Source: Capsaspora owczarzaki ATCC 30864
Lineage: Eukaryota; Opisthokonta; Filasterea
Assembly (NCBI RefSeq): GCF_000151315.2
Contig: NW_011887292.1
Coordinates: forward strand, 661,534-725,533
Reading direction: 5' to 3'
DNA length: 64,000 nt
The position numbers and the translations under genes are program-made. Below, in pieces: positions 1 to 10,727 of this stretch (its first letter is position 1; the number at the start of each line of letters is the position of its first letter). The notes under the pieces are model-generated. The model saw only the letters and a list, made by a program, of their open reading frames with translations, ran no database searches and was not told the DNA's origin.

Positions 1-3000
1 ACGAGGTAAATCGATGTGTGGGCACGTCCAAGTGACGCACAACATGGTTGGCGACGAGTACATGCTTCAGCGCCTTATCGAGCAGGATGCTGGGGTGTCG
101 AAGCAAGAGCAGAACGAAGCGGTGAGTTGAACGCACGACAAATGTGTTTTTTCGTGTTGCCATGTCAGGTTGCCCGCTTACCATGAGGCTTGAGTCTTGT
201 AGTGGGTAAAGACAGCTTCACTGACCTTGAAGACCAACTCATCAAAGCACAAGTTGACCTGGTGGAGGATGAAGGCGAAAAACAAAACAAAACAAAAAAC
301 CCCAACAGCAACAGGTTAGAACGCGATGCTCCACACCAATTGCCAATCACAGTGTTCTACACAAACCTCTGCTTCGATTTCATCGTAAAGGTAGCGAGAT
401 TTCAGCGCCCAAAGAGCACTGTTGGCGCTGTCGTTGTACAAGTCCAAGGGCACGAGCATGTACTCGGTTGCAGTGCCCGATGGCGACTCGATGATAGAGT
501 CGGTCAGAATCCAAGGCAAAGATTGCTCAATCGGGAACTGCAGCAGCAATAGGAAGCACACCCCCAAAAGAAGTAGAAAACATCACCAGACCTTCGAGTG
601 AGTTGCAGCAGCAATCAGAAACTGCAACGATTAGCAAACATACCTGAACAGAGCGAGTAACTTCCAGATAAAACTCTTTAAACCAAAGAACCGAAAGATC
701 CGAGCAGGCCAACACGGACTCTGCAAAACAAGACGCAAGATACCCCCCCTCGGGTCAGTTCTCCGAATCAAAGCATACCAACGGCCTCGAAACAGCCTCA
801 AAAATGGCCGAAACGAAAAATACATACTGTCCAGATCAAGCAGGTAAGGATACAAGAAGGAGCGCTTGTAGAAGGTCATCATCTCGAAAATCTGTTGGCT
901 GGAATAATCCTTGCCCTTCATCAGCGTGCCTTTCATGCCGGCAGCCTTCTCGTTGTACAAGGACTCGAGAAGCACGCGAGCATAGTTGAGCTGGGTGGAG
1001 GACGGCGCACAAGCGCGGTAGGTGACAGGGGTCGATGGCCCAGCAGGCCCTTTCTTCTTCTTCTTGTCGTCTTCGTCTGGAAGCTCAATGACGGCCTTTG
1101 CGTCCATGAGCATATCACGAATCATGACCAGGACGGACTGCGAAGGCCGCTTTTTCTTGATCGAGTGGCTGGTAATGTCCAGGAGGGTGTTTTGCACAAA
1201 GGTGAAGAGCTCGCGGTGAATGCAGCGACGAATGAGCGGCGCAATCGTGGCGCTGACCGTCTGAAGCGCAGTAGCCACGGATTTGATCATGGAAATCATC
1301 TCCACCAAGGCAAAGCGTTCCTCAAGCGAGTAATTGTATTTGACGAGCTTCTCGTACTCGCCAGCGGTTTCGGGACAGTTGCGATTGGAGAACTTGTCGA
1401 CGGGATGGGCATACTTCCAGGCGGCCTGGTCGTGAATCTGCGTCGTCCAGCTCGAGAGCAGCTTGATGCCCTCAAACACGAGCGCCAGGAGGTCAAAGTC
1501 CGGCGCCGGCTCCCAATTCTCCTGCGCACGCACTTGGTTGGAAAAGATGGCAAACCTGCTCATGTAGTCCTTGAAGCGCACAATTTCACCGTCCAGCGAA
1601 GTGATGATGCGGTACTTTGTCTGGAGCTTCAGGATTTCATCCTCCGTTTCCGGCTGCAGCTTGCTGCGCTCAATATGCGGCGCATGCTTCATGTAGGCAG
1701 ACGGGTCCATCTGCATGTCGCCAATCAGCGGAATGATTGGCCAGCTCTGGTAAAGCAAACGAGGCAGACGCACGCAAAGAATTAGGGAAATCAGCAAACT
1801 CAGTTGTTTTGCAACCAAACAACCAACCAAAACACTTACTCGGAGAATCTTGAGGGCACGGTCCAACTTGACACGCTTGTTACGAAGAATGCTCGTCTTC
1901 TCGTCGTTACCGTCAATCATGGACAGCGAAAAGGCCATGGCACGCAAAAGCGCGTACTTTTCGTCGGGAAGCGCAAACTGATCTTCCTCATAGTAATCAA
2001 CGCACACGTTGACGACGCTCGTCAGGACTTCAACATAACCGTCAATGCCCACAACGTCCGTTCGAAGTTTGGTGGAGATGCAGTCGTGGTTTGCCAGGAA
2101 CAGGTACAAGTGCTGGTTTTCCATCGTCTCGCCCTCGTCCATGCGCTTCAAATTGGTGCAAGCACTGCAGCAATGACAAAAAACAACGAACAACGCAATG
2201 GTTGGGGGTGGGGTGGGGTGAGTGTGATGCTTTGAGGGCAAAAAAAAAAACCAAACGAAAAAACCCAACGAAAACAAACAAACAAAAAGGACAATCGGAC
2301 GCAACCAACTTACCGCTTGTACATGGCAAAGTCATTGTTCCAGGCTGTCTTCATGTTCTTCATGTTATCAAGCAGGGAGAAGCCGTTGAGGAGGTGCACA
2401 ATCGAGAGCAGGAGCGGCTCCGACACGATGGGCTCCTTGTTCTTGTTGTAGATGGCAGCCAGGTACTTGATGACTTCGACGAGCTCGGCGCAAGCGCGGT
2501 TGGCAAAGCGCATAAACTCCTTCATCTTCTCGACCTCTGGGCGCAGAATGTCGTGCGTCTTTTCGTAGATTGCCACGCGATCGGGTTGATCTTGCGTCTT
2601 GACCTGCACACAGCCAGTGAGCAACCAGTTAGCAAAAAACGAGAGCAACCGTTGCAGTTGATGCACCAACTCGTTGAAGTTGTTGAAGGGCGTTACCTGC
2701 GGCAGAGCCTTGGACAAGGAGCGAGTTGCATAAATGATGCCAAAGTAACGCATGGCCTCATCGACATTGGCATACTGCGGACAACACACACACACACATA
2801 CACACACAGAGTAGTTGTTCAAGTGAGTTGATTCAGATGTGAGTGAAGAGTCAGCATTCAGTAATTCAGCAACAGAGAACAAAAAAACAAAATTTTTCAT
2901 GTTTGGAAAGAAATGGTTGTTTTTTTGTTTTTGCCATTTCTATTCTATTATTCTGATTGGATCGAGTCGAGCCGTTTTGAGTCTGGCTCAGCACTGCATC

Positions 3001-3630
3001 GACGCTCAGAATGGCAGGAACGATCACGACGACAATGATGATGGGTGATGATGAACGAGGAGCAGGAGAGCTGAAGCGGAGCACCGTGAAAGTCAACATT
3101 CAGCCGCGTCTCCCATCGGTAGTCAGCCATCGCGCGCGTCGCTTCACCACCTCCACCGTGCTCCAATTCCCAATGAACTAGAGCTTGGTCGCTGCGTTGG
3201 ATTCTTCCCCTCAACCAGTCGCGGTACTTGCCACTTCAAGCCAGAGACCGGTTTTCCAATACAAAATCAAACAAAACAATGTTTTTTTTTTTTTTTTTTT
3301 TCCATTTTCAACCGATGCTTTTCAAGAGTCTCGTCTCAATAGAGTTGGGAGGCGGGTCTCCGTCCCCACTACTTGGTGATTGAACCTATGCGAGAGAGTG
3401 CAGAGAGAGTGAGAGAGAGAGCGGGGGAAGTGTACCATTTTGCGCATGAAGCGAGCCTCGCCAGCAAGATGCGACTGGAGGTTGCTGTAGAGGTCTGCGT
3501 CTCCAAAGGCCGTGTCCAGCGACGCGTTGAGCTGCACGCTGATCGGCCGCGGCTGGATGGCAGGCTGGTTGTCCACAAGCACATGCTGGGACAGCAGCGC
3601 GACGTTGTTCAGCGAGGTGGCCAAGCTCAT
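1..3630 (-). CDS. CYFIP: CYFIP/Sra-1 (PIR121), WAVE regulatory complex subunit, N-terminal ~740 residues
   Basis: CYFIP binds Rac-GTP and, with NAP1, ABI and BRICK, holds WAVE inactive until Arp2/3-driven actin assembly is needed. I read nine exons on the minus strand: 3630-3436, 2774-2697, 2603-2314, 2164-1840, 1746-828, 720-644, 537-367, 258-182 and 89-1; all phases agree across GT-AG junctions. Landmarks matching animal CYFIP are SMPWILTD-like (SLPWILTDSIIE), PLDLYNDSA, LYDEIEAEVNLCFDEL and SSTQLNYARVLLESL. The start is the Met before SLATSLNNVALL; an earlier in-frame Met would add a poly-Phe stretch from a homopolymer and is rejected. The C-terminal ~500 residues expected from the family lie beyond base 1. 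The 661 bp first intron is the longest. The gene is divergent from the CoA-transferase at 4199. Family assignment is firm; exon ends are by eye. Confidence 0.95.
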
Positions 3631-4198
3631 GATGGGAAGACAATAAGAAGAAGAAGAAGAAAAAACAAAGAAAAAAAAAAAAGAATGAAAATCATTCATT
3701 CATTCAGTTTCCTGTAATGGAGCAAGCAAGCAAGCAAAAAGGTCGCGTCGGTGGAAAAGACCGATGACTAGGTTGGAGGAGATGGTTGGGAGTAAAAAAC
3801 ACAATTCGAAAAAAAAGGCATCTGCGTCTTGGAAGGAGCGCGGTTTGTTGTTTGAATGTCGTTTTGCTCAACGGTCTCCAGTTGGAGTCTTCTTCTGCAT
3901 GGAAGGAGTCTGATTTTGCGATGTCTGCTTGCTTGAATATCGTGTGAGCTGGCAGTCACCGTGATTCGTTCAGTTTCTGGCACAGAACACTCGTTTGCAT
4001 CGAATCTGCATTGAGTTTTGTTTTTGCTGCAATCCCATTGGGAACAAGTCTGCTCCGCCGTTGACTTTGCCATTGTCAGGCTTGTTGACTTGGAGTGACA
4101 CACCAATGCACGACACGCAACTCGTCTCACTCATTCTTTTGTATTGCCTTGTCTCAGATTCAGATTCAGATTCAGAATTCAGATTCTTATAATCATCG
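3631..4198. promoter_or_regulatory. Shared divergent 5' region of CYFIP and SUGCT genes
   Basis: This 568 bp spacer separates two start codons that point away from each other, so it must hold both promoters and 5' leaders. It contains A-runs, a GAA-rich stretch at 3645-3662 and a short CAGATT tandem repeat just before the SUGCT start. I see no convincing TATA box or further coding potential. Confidence 0.5.
4155..4186 (+). repeat. CAGATT tandem repeat in SUGCT leader
   Basis: About five imperfect copies of a CAGATT unit lie in a row and end about 13 bases before the ATG at 4199. The position makes it part of the 5' leader or core promoter. Function unknown. Confidence 0.7.
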
Positions 4199-5497
4199 AT
4201 GGCAGCCAACATCGCGCTCCGTGGCGTGCGCGTGCTCGACCTGTCGCGCGTGCTCGCAGCGCCGTTCTGCACAATGCTGCTGGGCGATATGGGAGCCGAT
4301 GTCATCAAGATTGAGAGCCCGAACGGCGGCGACGACACGCGCAAGTGGGGCCCGCCGTTCGCTGCTCCGGCCGTGAAGCGCGACAATCACCAAGTGCCCG
4401 TCCGACAGCCAGAGAGTGCTCAGCATACATCTGCTGTGGGACAAGCCGACGCATCTGCACCGGCGGCAGAGTCGGCGTACTTTCTGGCGGCCAACCGAAA
4501 CAAGCGGAGCGTCACTGTGAATCTGAAATCCGAGCGAGGCGTCCAGATTGTGCGCGAGCTCGCGGCAACTGCGGATGTGCTGGTCGAGAACTTTCTGCCT
4601 GGCAAGATGGAGCAGCTCGGACTCGGGTACGAAGGTGTCCTGCAGCCGTTGAATCCGCGGCTTGTCTATTGCTCGTTGACCGGATTTGGCCGCCATGGGC
4701 CGTACCGAGACCGTGCTGGCTACGACCTCGTCACCCAAGCGATGGGAGGTTTGATGCACATCACCGGCCAACCTGGGAGCGGTCCCGTCAAGGTTGGCGT
4801 GGCCATTACCGATCTCGCGACGGGGCTTTTCGCCCATGGCGCGATTCTGACCGCCCTCCTTGCGCGCACCCACACAAACCGCGGACAACGCGTGGACTGC
4901 TCACTCATGTCATCCACCGTTGCCTTGCTGGCGAATATCGGATCGAATTACTTGATTGCAGGCAAGGAGGCAAAGCGGCTCGGCAACGCGCACCCCAGTA
5001 TTGTCCCATACCAAAGTTTCCAGTCGTCCGATGGCGAGTTTGTCGTGGCGGTGGGCAACGACGCGCAGTTTGTCGCGTTCTGTCGCGTTCTGGGTCTGCC
5101 AGACCTTCCACGGGACTCGCGCTTTGCCAAAAATGCCGATCGCGTCGCTCATCGCGAGGTTCTCATTCCGCTCATCGCAGCCATGCTCCGAACGCAGCCT
5201 ACCGCGCACTGGATGGATGCGTTAACACGCGAGGATCTTCCGTGCGGTCCTATCAACAATCTGCAGCAGGTCTTTAACGACCCGCATGTCTTGGCAACTG
5301 GGTTGATTCAGCAAGTGGAACACCCGACAGTCGGACGAATTTCACTGACCGGCTCGCCAGTCCAATACAGCGACACACCAGCACGGATAGCGTTGCCTCC
5401 GCCCACGCTCGGGCAGCACACCGATCAAATTCTCGCTGAGGTACTCGGATATACGCCCGAGCAAATCGCAGCGTTGCGGCGTGACAAAGTCATCTGA
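4199..5497 (+). CDS. SUGCT: Family III CoA-transferase, SUGCT type (succinate-hydroxymethylglutarate/glutarate CoA-transferase)
   Basis: A single exon of 432 residues. Family III (CaiB/BaiF) enzymes move CoA between carboxylic acids through an aspartyl-CoA intermediate; animal SUGCT uses glutarate with succinyl-CoA or HMG-CoA donors in lysine and tryptophan breakdown. The whole chain aligns in order with SUGCT: RVLDLSRVLAAPF, GDMGADVIKIE, NRNKRSVTVNLK, VENFLPGKM, GLMHITG, DLATGLFAHGAI, SIVPYQSF, CGPINN and the LGQHT tail. The catalytic Asp is expected at about residue 176 in AGYDLVTQ. Residues about 58-92 form an extra low-complexity loop that SUGCT lacks. The N-terminus shows no clear mitochondrial presequence, unlike the animal enzyme, so the compartment is uncertain. 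The exact acyl donor is inferred from family only. Confidence 0.93.
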   Translation: MAANIALRGVRVLDLSRVLAAPFCTMLLGDMGADVIKIESPNGGDDTRKWGPPFAAPAVKRDNHQVPVRQPESAQHTSAVGQADASAPAAESAYFLAANRNKRSVTVNLKSERGVQIVRELAATADVLVENFLPGKMEQLGLGYEGVLQPLNPRLVYCSLTGFGRHGPYRDRAGYDLVTQAMGGLMHITGQPGSGPVKVGVAITDLATGLFAHGAILTALLARTHTNRGQRVDCSLMSSTVALLANIGSNYLIAGKEAKRLGNAHPSIVPYQSFQSSDGEFVVAVGNDAQFVAFCRVLGLPDLPRDSRFAKNADRVAHREVLIPLIAAMLRTQPTAHWMDALTREDLPCGPINNLQQVFNDPHVLATGLIQQVEHPTVGRISLTGSPVQYSDTPARIALPPPTLGQHTDQILAEVLGYTPEQIAALRRDKVI

Positions 5498-5666
5498 GCC
5501 CTGCTGGTGTCAAAAAAACGTTGCTTTGTTTTGTAGTCAAACAACATACAGTAAAAGTGATTGTATCAAAGAAAAGATGTTTATGGAAATGATGTGAATG
5601 GACAAGGGCCGAAAACAAACACGACACACACACACATACACACACACACACACAAAACCCTCCTCA
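5498..5666. other. Convergent 3' spacer with CA repeat
   Basis: A 169 bp gap between the stops of SUGCT (+) and TDH (-). It contains an interrupted CA dinucleotide run at about 5623-5655 that abuts the TDH stop codon. The two 3' UTRs probably overlap or nearly meet. Confidence 0.6.
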
Positions 5667-7380
5667 TCACTGCTTTCCAACAGCAGGGTAATGGCGACGA
5701 AGCTTGGTCAACATTTCACCAACCATTGTCTTGAGATCATAGTCGTGCGACCATTGCCAGTCTTGACGAGCATTGGTGTCGTCGAGGGAGCGAGGCCAGG
5801 AATCGGCGATGGCCTGTCGGAAATCGGGGCGGTAGGCAACCTTCAGGGGCACGTGCTTGCGAATCTGCTCGGCAATCTCCTCGGGGGTGAACGAGAAGGC
5901 GGCAAGGTTGTACACGCGCTGCTTGAGCTGTTCGTTGGGGGCCTCGAGCATCATCATGGTGCCCTTGAGGCAGTCGTGCATGTACATCATGGGCAAACGG
6001 GTCTTTTCCGAGAGGAAGCACGTGTACTCGCCAGTCTTAAGAGCGTGGTGGAAAATGTCGACGGCGTAGTCGGTCGTGCCGCCGCCGGGCAGCGATTCGG
6101 CCGAAATGACGCCGGGGTATCGCAACGAGCGGAAATCGACGCCGTAGCGGTTGTGATAGTACTCGCCCATGAGCTCCATGTGCACCTTGGTGATGCCATA
6201 GATGGTGGTTGGGCGCATGATCGTGAGGTCGGGGGTGTTGTCGGCGGGGGTGGTTGGGCCGAACGCGCCAATCGTGCTCGGGCAAAAGACGCGCAGCTTG
6301 TGCACCTTTGCCAGGTCGACAATGTTTTGGAAGCCCTGGATGTTCACCTGAAGTGCCTTGGCCGGCTGCTGCTCGCCAATAGCCGAGAGCAGTGCGGAAA
6401 AGTGCACGACCCAATCGATGCGGTGGTCGACGATCAACGCCTCCATCTGTTGGTAGTTGAGCACATCAATGTACTTGAATGGGCCTGGTGCGCGATTTGG
6501 AGGTTGTCAAAAGATGGAGTTGCAACAGTGTCAGTTTGTTTGTTTTTGTCGAAATGGCCACAGTTCACACTGTGCGACGTATCCCATCCACTCACCGTCT
6601 TCCGGGACGTCGGGCTTGCGAATGTCTGACGTGACGACGTTCTCCTTGCCATACTTGGCGCTACAATGTGTTCAACATTAGCAACCATACAGACGTAGCG
6701 CAGAATCGTGTTGATTTTTTTTTTTTGATTTTCTTACCGAAGCATCTTTGCCAGTTCAGAGCCGAGCTGCCCGAGTGAGCCTGTTTTTTTTTTTGGCGAG
6801 ATTTCCAACCCAAAGAGCCACACAAAAAAAATGAGCACCAGAGAAACAACATCGAAACGCTTGGCTGATCCAACGCAACAAGTGAATCGAGTGAGTGAAT
6901 GACTGGAAGCGAACGAAGCGCGGTGGTCACGGAGAGCAACACGAGGGGTTTTCCCTCTTTTACATCTCTTTGCTGCAAAAACCGGTTTCGCTGGGAGCTT
7001 TTCGTTCTGCAGAGCGCGACAGGGGCGTCCGAGCGATTGCGTAGCAGCGCCAAACCGATCGCAGACGGAGCCTGCTTGACACTCGAGCAGAAATTGCACG
7101 AGCGCAAAGTGCAGGGGCGAGCCTGCGCGTGGACTGTGGTTGTGTGTGTGTGGTCGGATTGCACTTTGCTTCACGTCGCTGCGTCTCGCTTCCACTGTTA
7201 CGTCGTCACTTCAAGATCGAACTCACCGGTGATGAGGATGCGCGGCGATTTGCCAGGCGCGGTCGAGGTGGGCACGACGGACGACAGGGAGACGGCAGCG
7301 GGCGAGTGCAGCGATCGGACGCAAGTTGGCACTGTGGCAGAGGACGCTGTCCGGGCAAGCGAGGCGAGCGATCGAAGCAT
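5667..7380 (-). CDS. TDH: L-threonine 3-dehydrogenase, mitochondrial, short-chain (extended SDR) type
   Basis: Oxidises L-threonine to 2-amino-3-ketobutyrate with NAD+, the first step of threonine to glycine and acetyl-CoA in mitochondria. Four exons: 7380-7227, 6780-6738, 6660-6596 and 6484-5667, all GT-AG and in phase, giving 359 residues. Residues 1 to about 45 are Ser/Arg/Ala-rich without acids, a typical mitochondrial presequence. The Rossmann motif ILITGSLGQLG is split over the first intron. Family landmarks are SDIRKP, HFSALLSAIGE, CPSTIGAFGPTTP, the catalytic YGITK (Tyr and Lys), LRYPGVIS, PGGGTTDYAVDIFH, LPMMYMHDC and SWPRSLDD. The second exon is only 43 bp. It lies convergent with SUGCT and 225 bp downstream of the UBE2T stop on the same strand. 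Confidence 0.95.
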
Positions 7381-7605
7381 GACGGTAAAGTGTTTGCAGA
7401 AAAAAAAAAATAAGACGAGTGGGAATGGAGAGTCTGAATGGGGGTGAAAACATGTGGAAATTCGACAGGCACGACGGTCGGGTTGGAGAACCGATTTGAG
7501 CGCGATTTCGACAAAGCAAACTGCCAGAAGATGGAAGCGTTCCTATGATACTGTATTTTACACCATTCCAGGACGGAAGGAAACATTGCGCAAGAGCAAC
7601 AGACG

Positions 7606-8827
7606 CTATGGCGCAGCAGCAGACGACGACGAAGAAGAAGAAGAAGAGGAGGACACCGCAGAGCTCCGGGCATGCTTCAGGGTCATGGCCTTGGCTGTCG
7701 CATCGAAGGCAGCTCGATTGAACTGGAACTGGTGTGCCTGAGTACACGAAGAAGGACAAGAGAGAGTGAGCATTCAGGATCAGTGACGGGGAAGGGGCAG
7801 TCACCACACACAAGAACGAAACAAAGGTTACAATTTCAGCAACAAGAGCATCGTCGGGATTGGGCTCGGCGAGCAGCATTTGGACTGATGAAAGCAGCAT
7901 TGCAATGTTGTGACATGCCCTCCAGGAGCCCTAATACGATTCAGGCGTTAAGAGCGAGCAGGGCCAACAAAACAAAAACAAAAAAAAGTTGTTAGTTTCA
8001 AAAGTCAAAAAGACCTGGCAGGTCGGAGCTCGACATTTTGCAAAGCAGAGTCGCAGCAGCTCCATCTACCTTCGGATACGGCTTGAGCAGGTCTAGACAG
8101 ATACGCCCGGCAGAATCAATATTGGGATGATGCACTGGGGTGACAAATCGCGTCTGCGGAACTTCAAACGGGTACCTGAAGCAGCAGAAGAGCGCGCCCA
8201 TTAGAAAACAGCCAAATCAGTTGACTGTGTGTACTTGTTGTGCTTTGGCTGATGCGACGTCGATGATCCAATCGGCAACCCGAAATAGAGCGCAATGCGC
8301 AAGCTTTTACGCGAATTTCTTTACCTGTCTGGGATTTCAAGCTCCAGCTTGAACACACCCGATGCATAAGGAGTGCCTTCAGGGCCTGTGATATCTACCA
8401 TGACAATGAAGAACGGCCGTGAGTGACTGGGAAGCTCATGGATGAATGACGGAAAAAAGTGAAACAGACGGTTTCGGTTGCTTCTGAGTCAAGCTGCAGG
8501 AACCACCGGTCGCTGGACAGTCGTCAAAGGCATGCAGCGGCGCAGAGCTAGACCACGCCGACACCATAAGAATCCAGCCTCTCTCGCGCTGGCCGCAGGA
8601 GCAGCAGGAGCAGCACCAGCAGCAGCAGAAGCGGGGTTGCGCGCCACACTTTCGCGCCAAAAACACGCGCACACACCCCACTGCCAGCAAAAAAGCAGTG
8701 GCCGCCTTGACTTACTCGCTTCAAGAAGGTCGATGCGGTCTGGATTCTTTTGCCAGCAGGAGATGCCAGGCGGCGGCTGCGAGGCCAGGAGCGGCAGTTC
8801 CTTGTTCAACCGGACTGTGCGTTGCAT
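7606..8827 (-). CDS. UBE2T: Ubiquitin-conjugating enzyme E2 T (UBE2T)
   Basis: UBE2T is the E2 that, with FANCL, mono-ubiquitinates FANCD2/FANCI in interstrand crosslink repair. Five exons: 8827-8716, 8394-8325, 8175-8070, 7930-7832 and 7737-7606, in phase, giving 172 residues. The N-terminus [25 protein letters not shown] and the core [29 protein letters not shown] and EPNPDDAL follow animal UBE2T closely. The active-site Cys is about residue 87 (ICLDLL). The exon-4 start, [17 protein letters not shown], matches the GAWRPSLNIA block of the family. The tail after the UBC fold is short and ends in a run of about ten Ser, so the longer C-terminal extension of the human protein is absent. A second E2 subclass cannot be excluded formally but the UBE2T-specific segments argue against it. 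Confidence 0.9.
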
Positions 8828-9019
8828 TGCGCCGTTCAACCCCCCGCTTCAATGTGCAGCAACGAAATGTGAATTAGAAGAGTGCAAAAGAGTTGCTACA
8901 TACATCAAAGGATTCAGTGCTAACGCGGGCTGTCGAACTGGATGGCATTGTTGCTTTGAGGCAAATCAATGGATGAGCCTTGCATTGAATTCCCAATGGG
9001 ACTGCTGTAATTTATAGCC

Positions 9020-9058
9020 ACCAGGACCAGGACCAGGACCAGGACCAGGACCAGGACA
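9020..9058. repeat. GGACCA/CCAGGA hexanucleotide tandem repeat
   Basis: About six perfect copies of a 6 bp unit. In one minus frame it would read Pro-Gly repeated, but no gene model includes it. Confidence 0.85.
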
Positions 9059-10164
9059 GGATGCCCATGCTATTCTGGAACTATCCACTGAGACTATTGA
9101 ATCAGTCCAAAGCAGCTCAAGTGGAATGACAGAGAAGCCACCTGAGTTTTTGCATTTGCATTGCACTTGGCAGGTTGGTCAGCAGCAAACGTTTCTTTTC
9201 CAGTCCTTTTGTTCAATTTCGTATTCTTACTGTTGTAAGTTGTCTCTTTGTTTGGATCTCAGTTTTTTTTTTCTTGGTTTTTTTGTTCGGTAAAAGCGCT
9301 TGAAGGAGATGACATCTGACTGTTTTCCCGCGCAATTTTCGTGTGGCTTTTTTTTCTTCTATGAGCGAGAGGGGGCGAAGTCTGCCATTGAGCGAGCACA
9401 ACGACATGAGATTGAGAGAGACTTGGAAGTGAGAGCAGCAGGAGTGCAGGAGAGTGAGCGCAGGAGAGGGGGGGGATAGGGGCAATGGGCGGTTTAAGAA
9501 ACGGCTGTGGCTGACGCAGAATTCTGCAAACTGGCAGCGTCCCCGGCCCCTTTCTGCGCTCTTCTATCTCGTGCGCACGAGTGGCAGTCCTACTGCCAGG
9601 ATGTTTGGACTCTCCTTACCAAAAGCGCACACGGCGAAACGAGAACAGCAGAGCGACCGAACCCTTTCCCCATCACGAGTAGCGGTCGACTTTTTTTCCT
9701 TTATTTTTTTATATTTGTTTTTGTATTGGTTTTTCTTGTCAACCTCAGTCGAGTGACAAATGGAAGACGAGAGCGTCGTCGGTTGCTCCTTCGCTATGAG
9801 GAGCACAGGAGGTGAACAAGAAGAATAAGATGAAGAAGATGAAGTACCGCGGTGGTAGCGGAAAGGGTGCTGGCCGTTCTTCTGGCTCTGCTCAGTTTGA
9901 GCGTCGGCCGATGCCCTCCCCCCCTTTGTGCTCTTCGCTTCCCCGCTCCCCACTTTGACCTTGCATTGCTGCAGCTGCTTCAACTGAGCACAAACCTTCT
10001 CCTTTTCAATGGTCGGCCAGCAAACACAAAACGCGCACTTTTTAGTTTCCTTTTCACGTGAAGGTTTGAATAAAAAACGATCGGCTTTTTGGAAGAAGCG
10101 AATTTACTTTTTTAAAAAAAGACATGACGACGGAAAACGCAAAAGACATGATTAAAATTTGCAG

Positions 10165-10275
10165 ATGAGTGGAAGAAAAAAAACGGAGGTGGACAAAAAT
10201 CAAAGTGAGGAAGGGCGAGATGGAAAAGAAGGGGAGGGGAAAGAAAGAGAAAGAAAGAAAGAATCAAAAAGTTAG
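10165..10275 (+). repeat. Purine-rich (GA/A) tract
   Basis: Nearly all bases on the plus strand are A or G, with GAAA and GGGA short repeats. Such strand-asymmetric tracts can form triplex or be unwound promoter elements; here it lies about 450 bp before the cyclin start. Confidence 0.6.
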
Positions 10276-10727
10276 CACGGTGCGCAAGCCTCGCACTGCT
10301 GCACCTGTTGCACTGCGCAACGCATTCCCTACCAATAATCATAATAAGAATCACAATAATAATAAAAAAAGCACAAGGCATCATGTTCGTAAGGGGAGCA
10401 CGTGCAGGGCATCCCAAAAATGTCCTAACACAAAACTAGAGTACTGCGATGTGCACTATTGCATGAATTTGGGTTGATGCTCACTGACTCGTGCTCAATT
10501 CTCTGCGTTTTCGTCAGACTCGTTTCCCCCATTTTCGTCGTCTTCATCTCCATCTCCATCTCCAGGTCGTCGTCTCGATTCTCAAACCAAAGCAGCGTCG
10601 CATCCGCGTGCAACATTTCTTAGCACCCAAGGGCTTTTTTTTTTTGGGTCTTCCTACTCGGACGTTTTAGCGTTCTGTCACAACTGCTCGCTGAAGGACA
10701 GTGAACGCTTCGTGGTCACGGTGTGAA

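Larger units (their letters stand above)
8828..10727. other. Intergenic region between divergent UBE2T and cyclin genes
   Basis: About 1.9 kb without a supported gene. It has a GGACCA hexanucleotide repeat at about 9020-9058, T-runs, and a purine-rich block at about 10165-10275 (GA-rich on the plus strand). Several open frames occur but are low-complexity and show no splice-consistent continuation. It presumably carries the promoters of both neighbours. Confidence 0.5.

Noticed and set aside
895-1785. 296-codon open frame on the plus strand inside CYFIP exon 5
   Set aside because: It is antisense to a coding exon whose protein matches CYFIP residue by residue; codon bias on the opposite strand explains the open frame.
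4370-4405. Possible mini-intron in the SUGCT extra loop (GTGAAG to ACAG)
   Set aside because: At 36 bp it is shorter than any intron here and the frame is open, so an insertion loop is simpler.
5598-6629. 343-codon plus-strand frame over TDH
   Set aside because: Shadow of the TDH exon; the Val/His/Glu/Gly-rich product is the usual complement of a GC-rich coding strand.
8966-9166. Minus-strand frame with Pro-Gly repeats
   Set aside because: Created by the GGACCA tandem repeat; no start context, splice support or homology.
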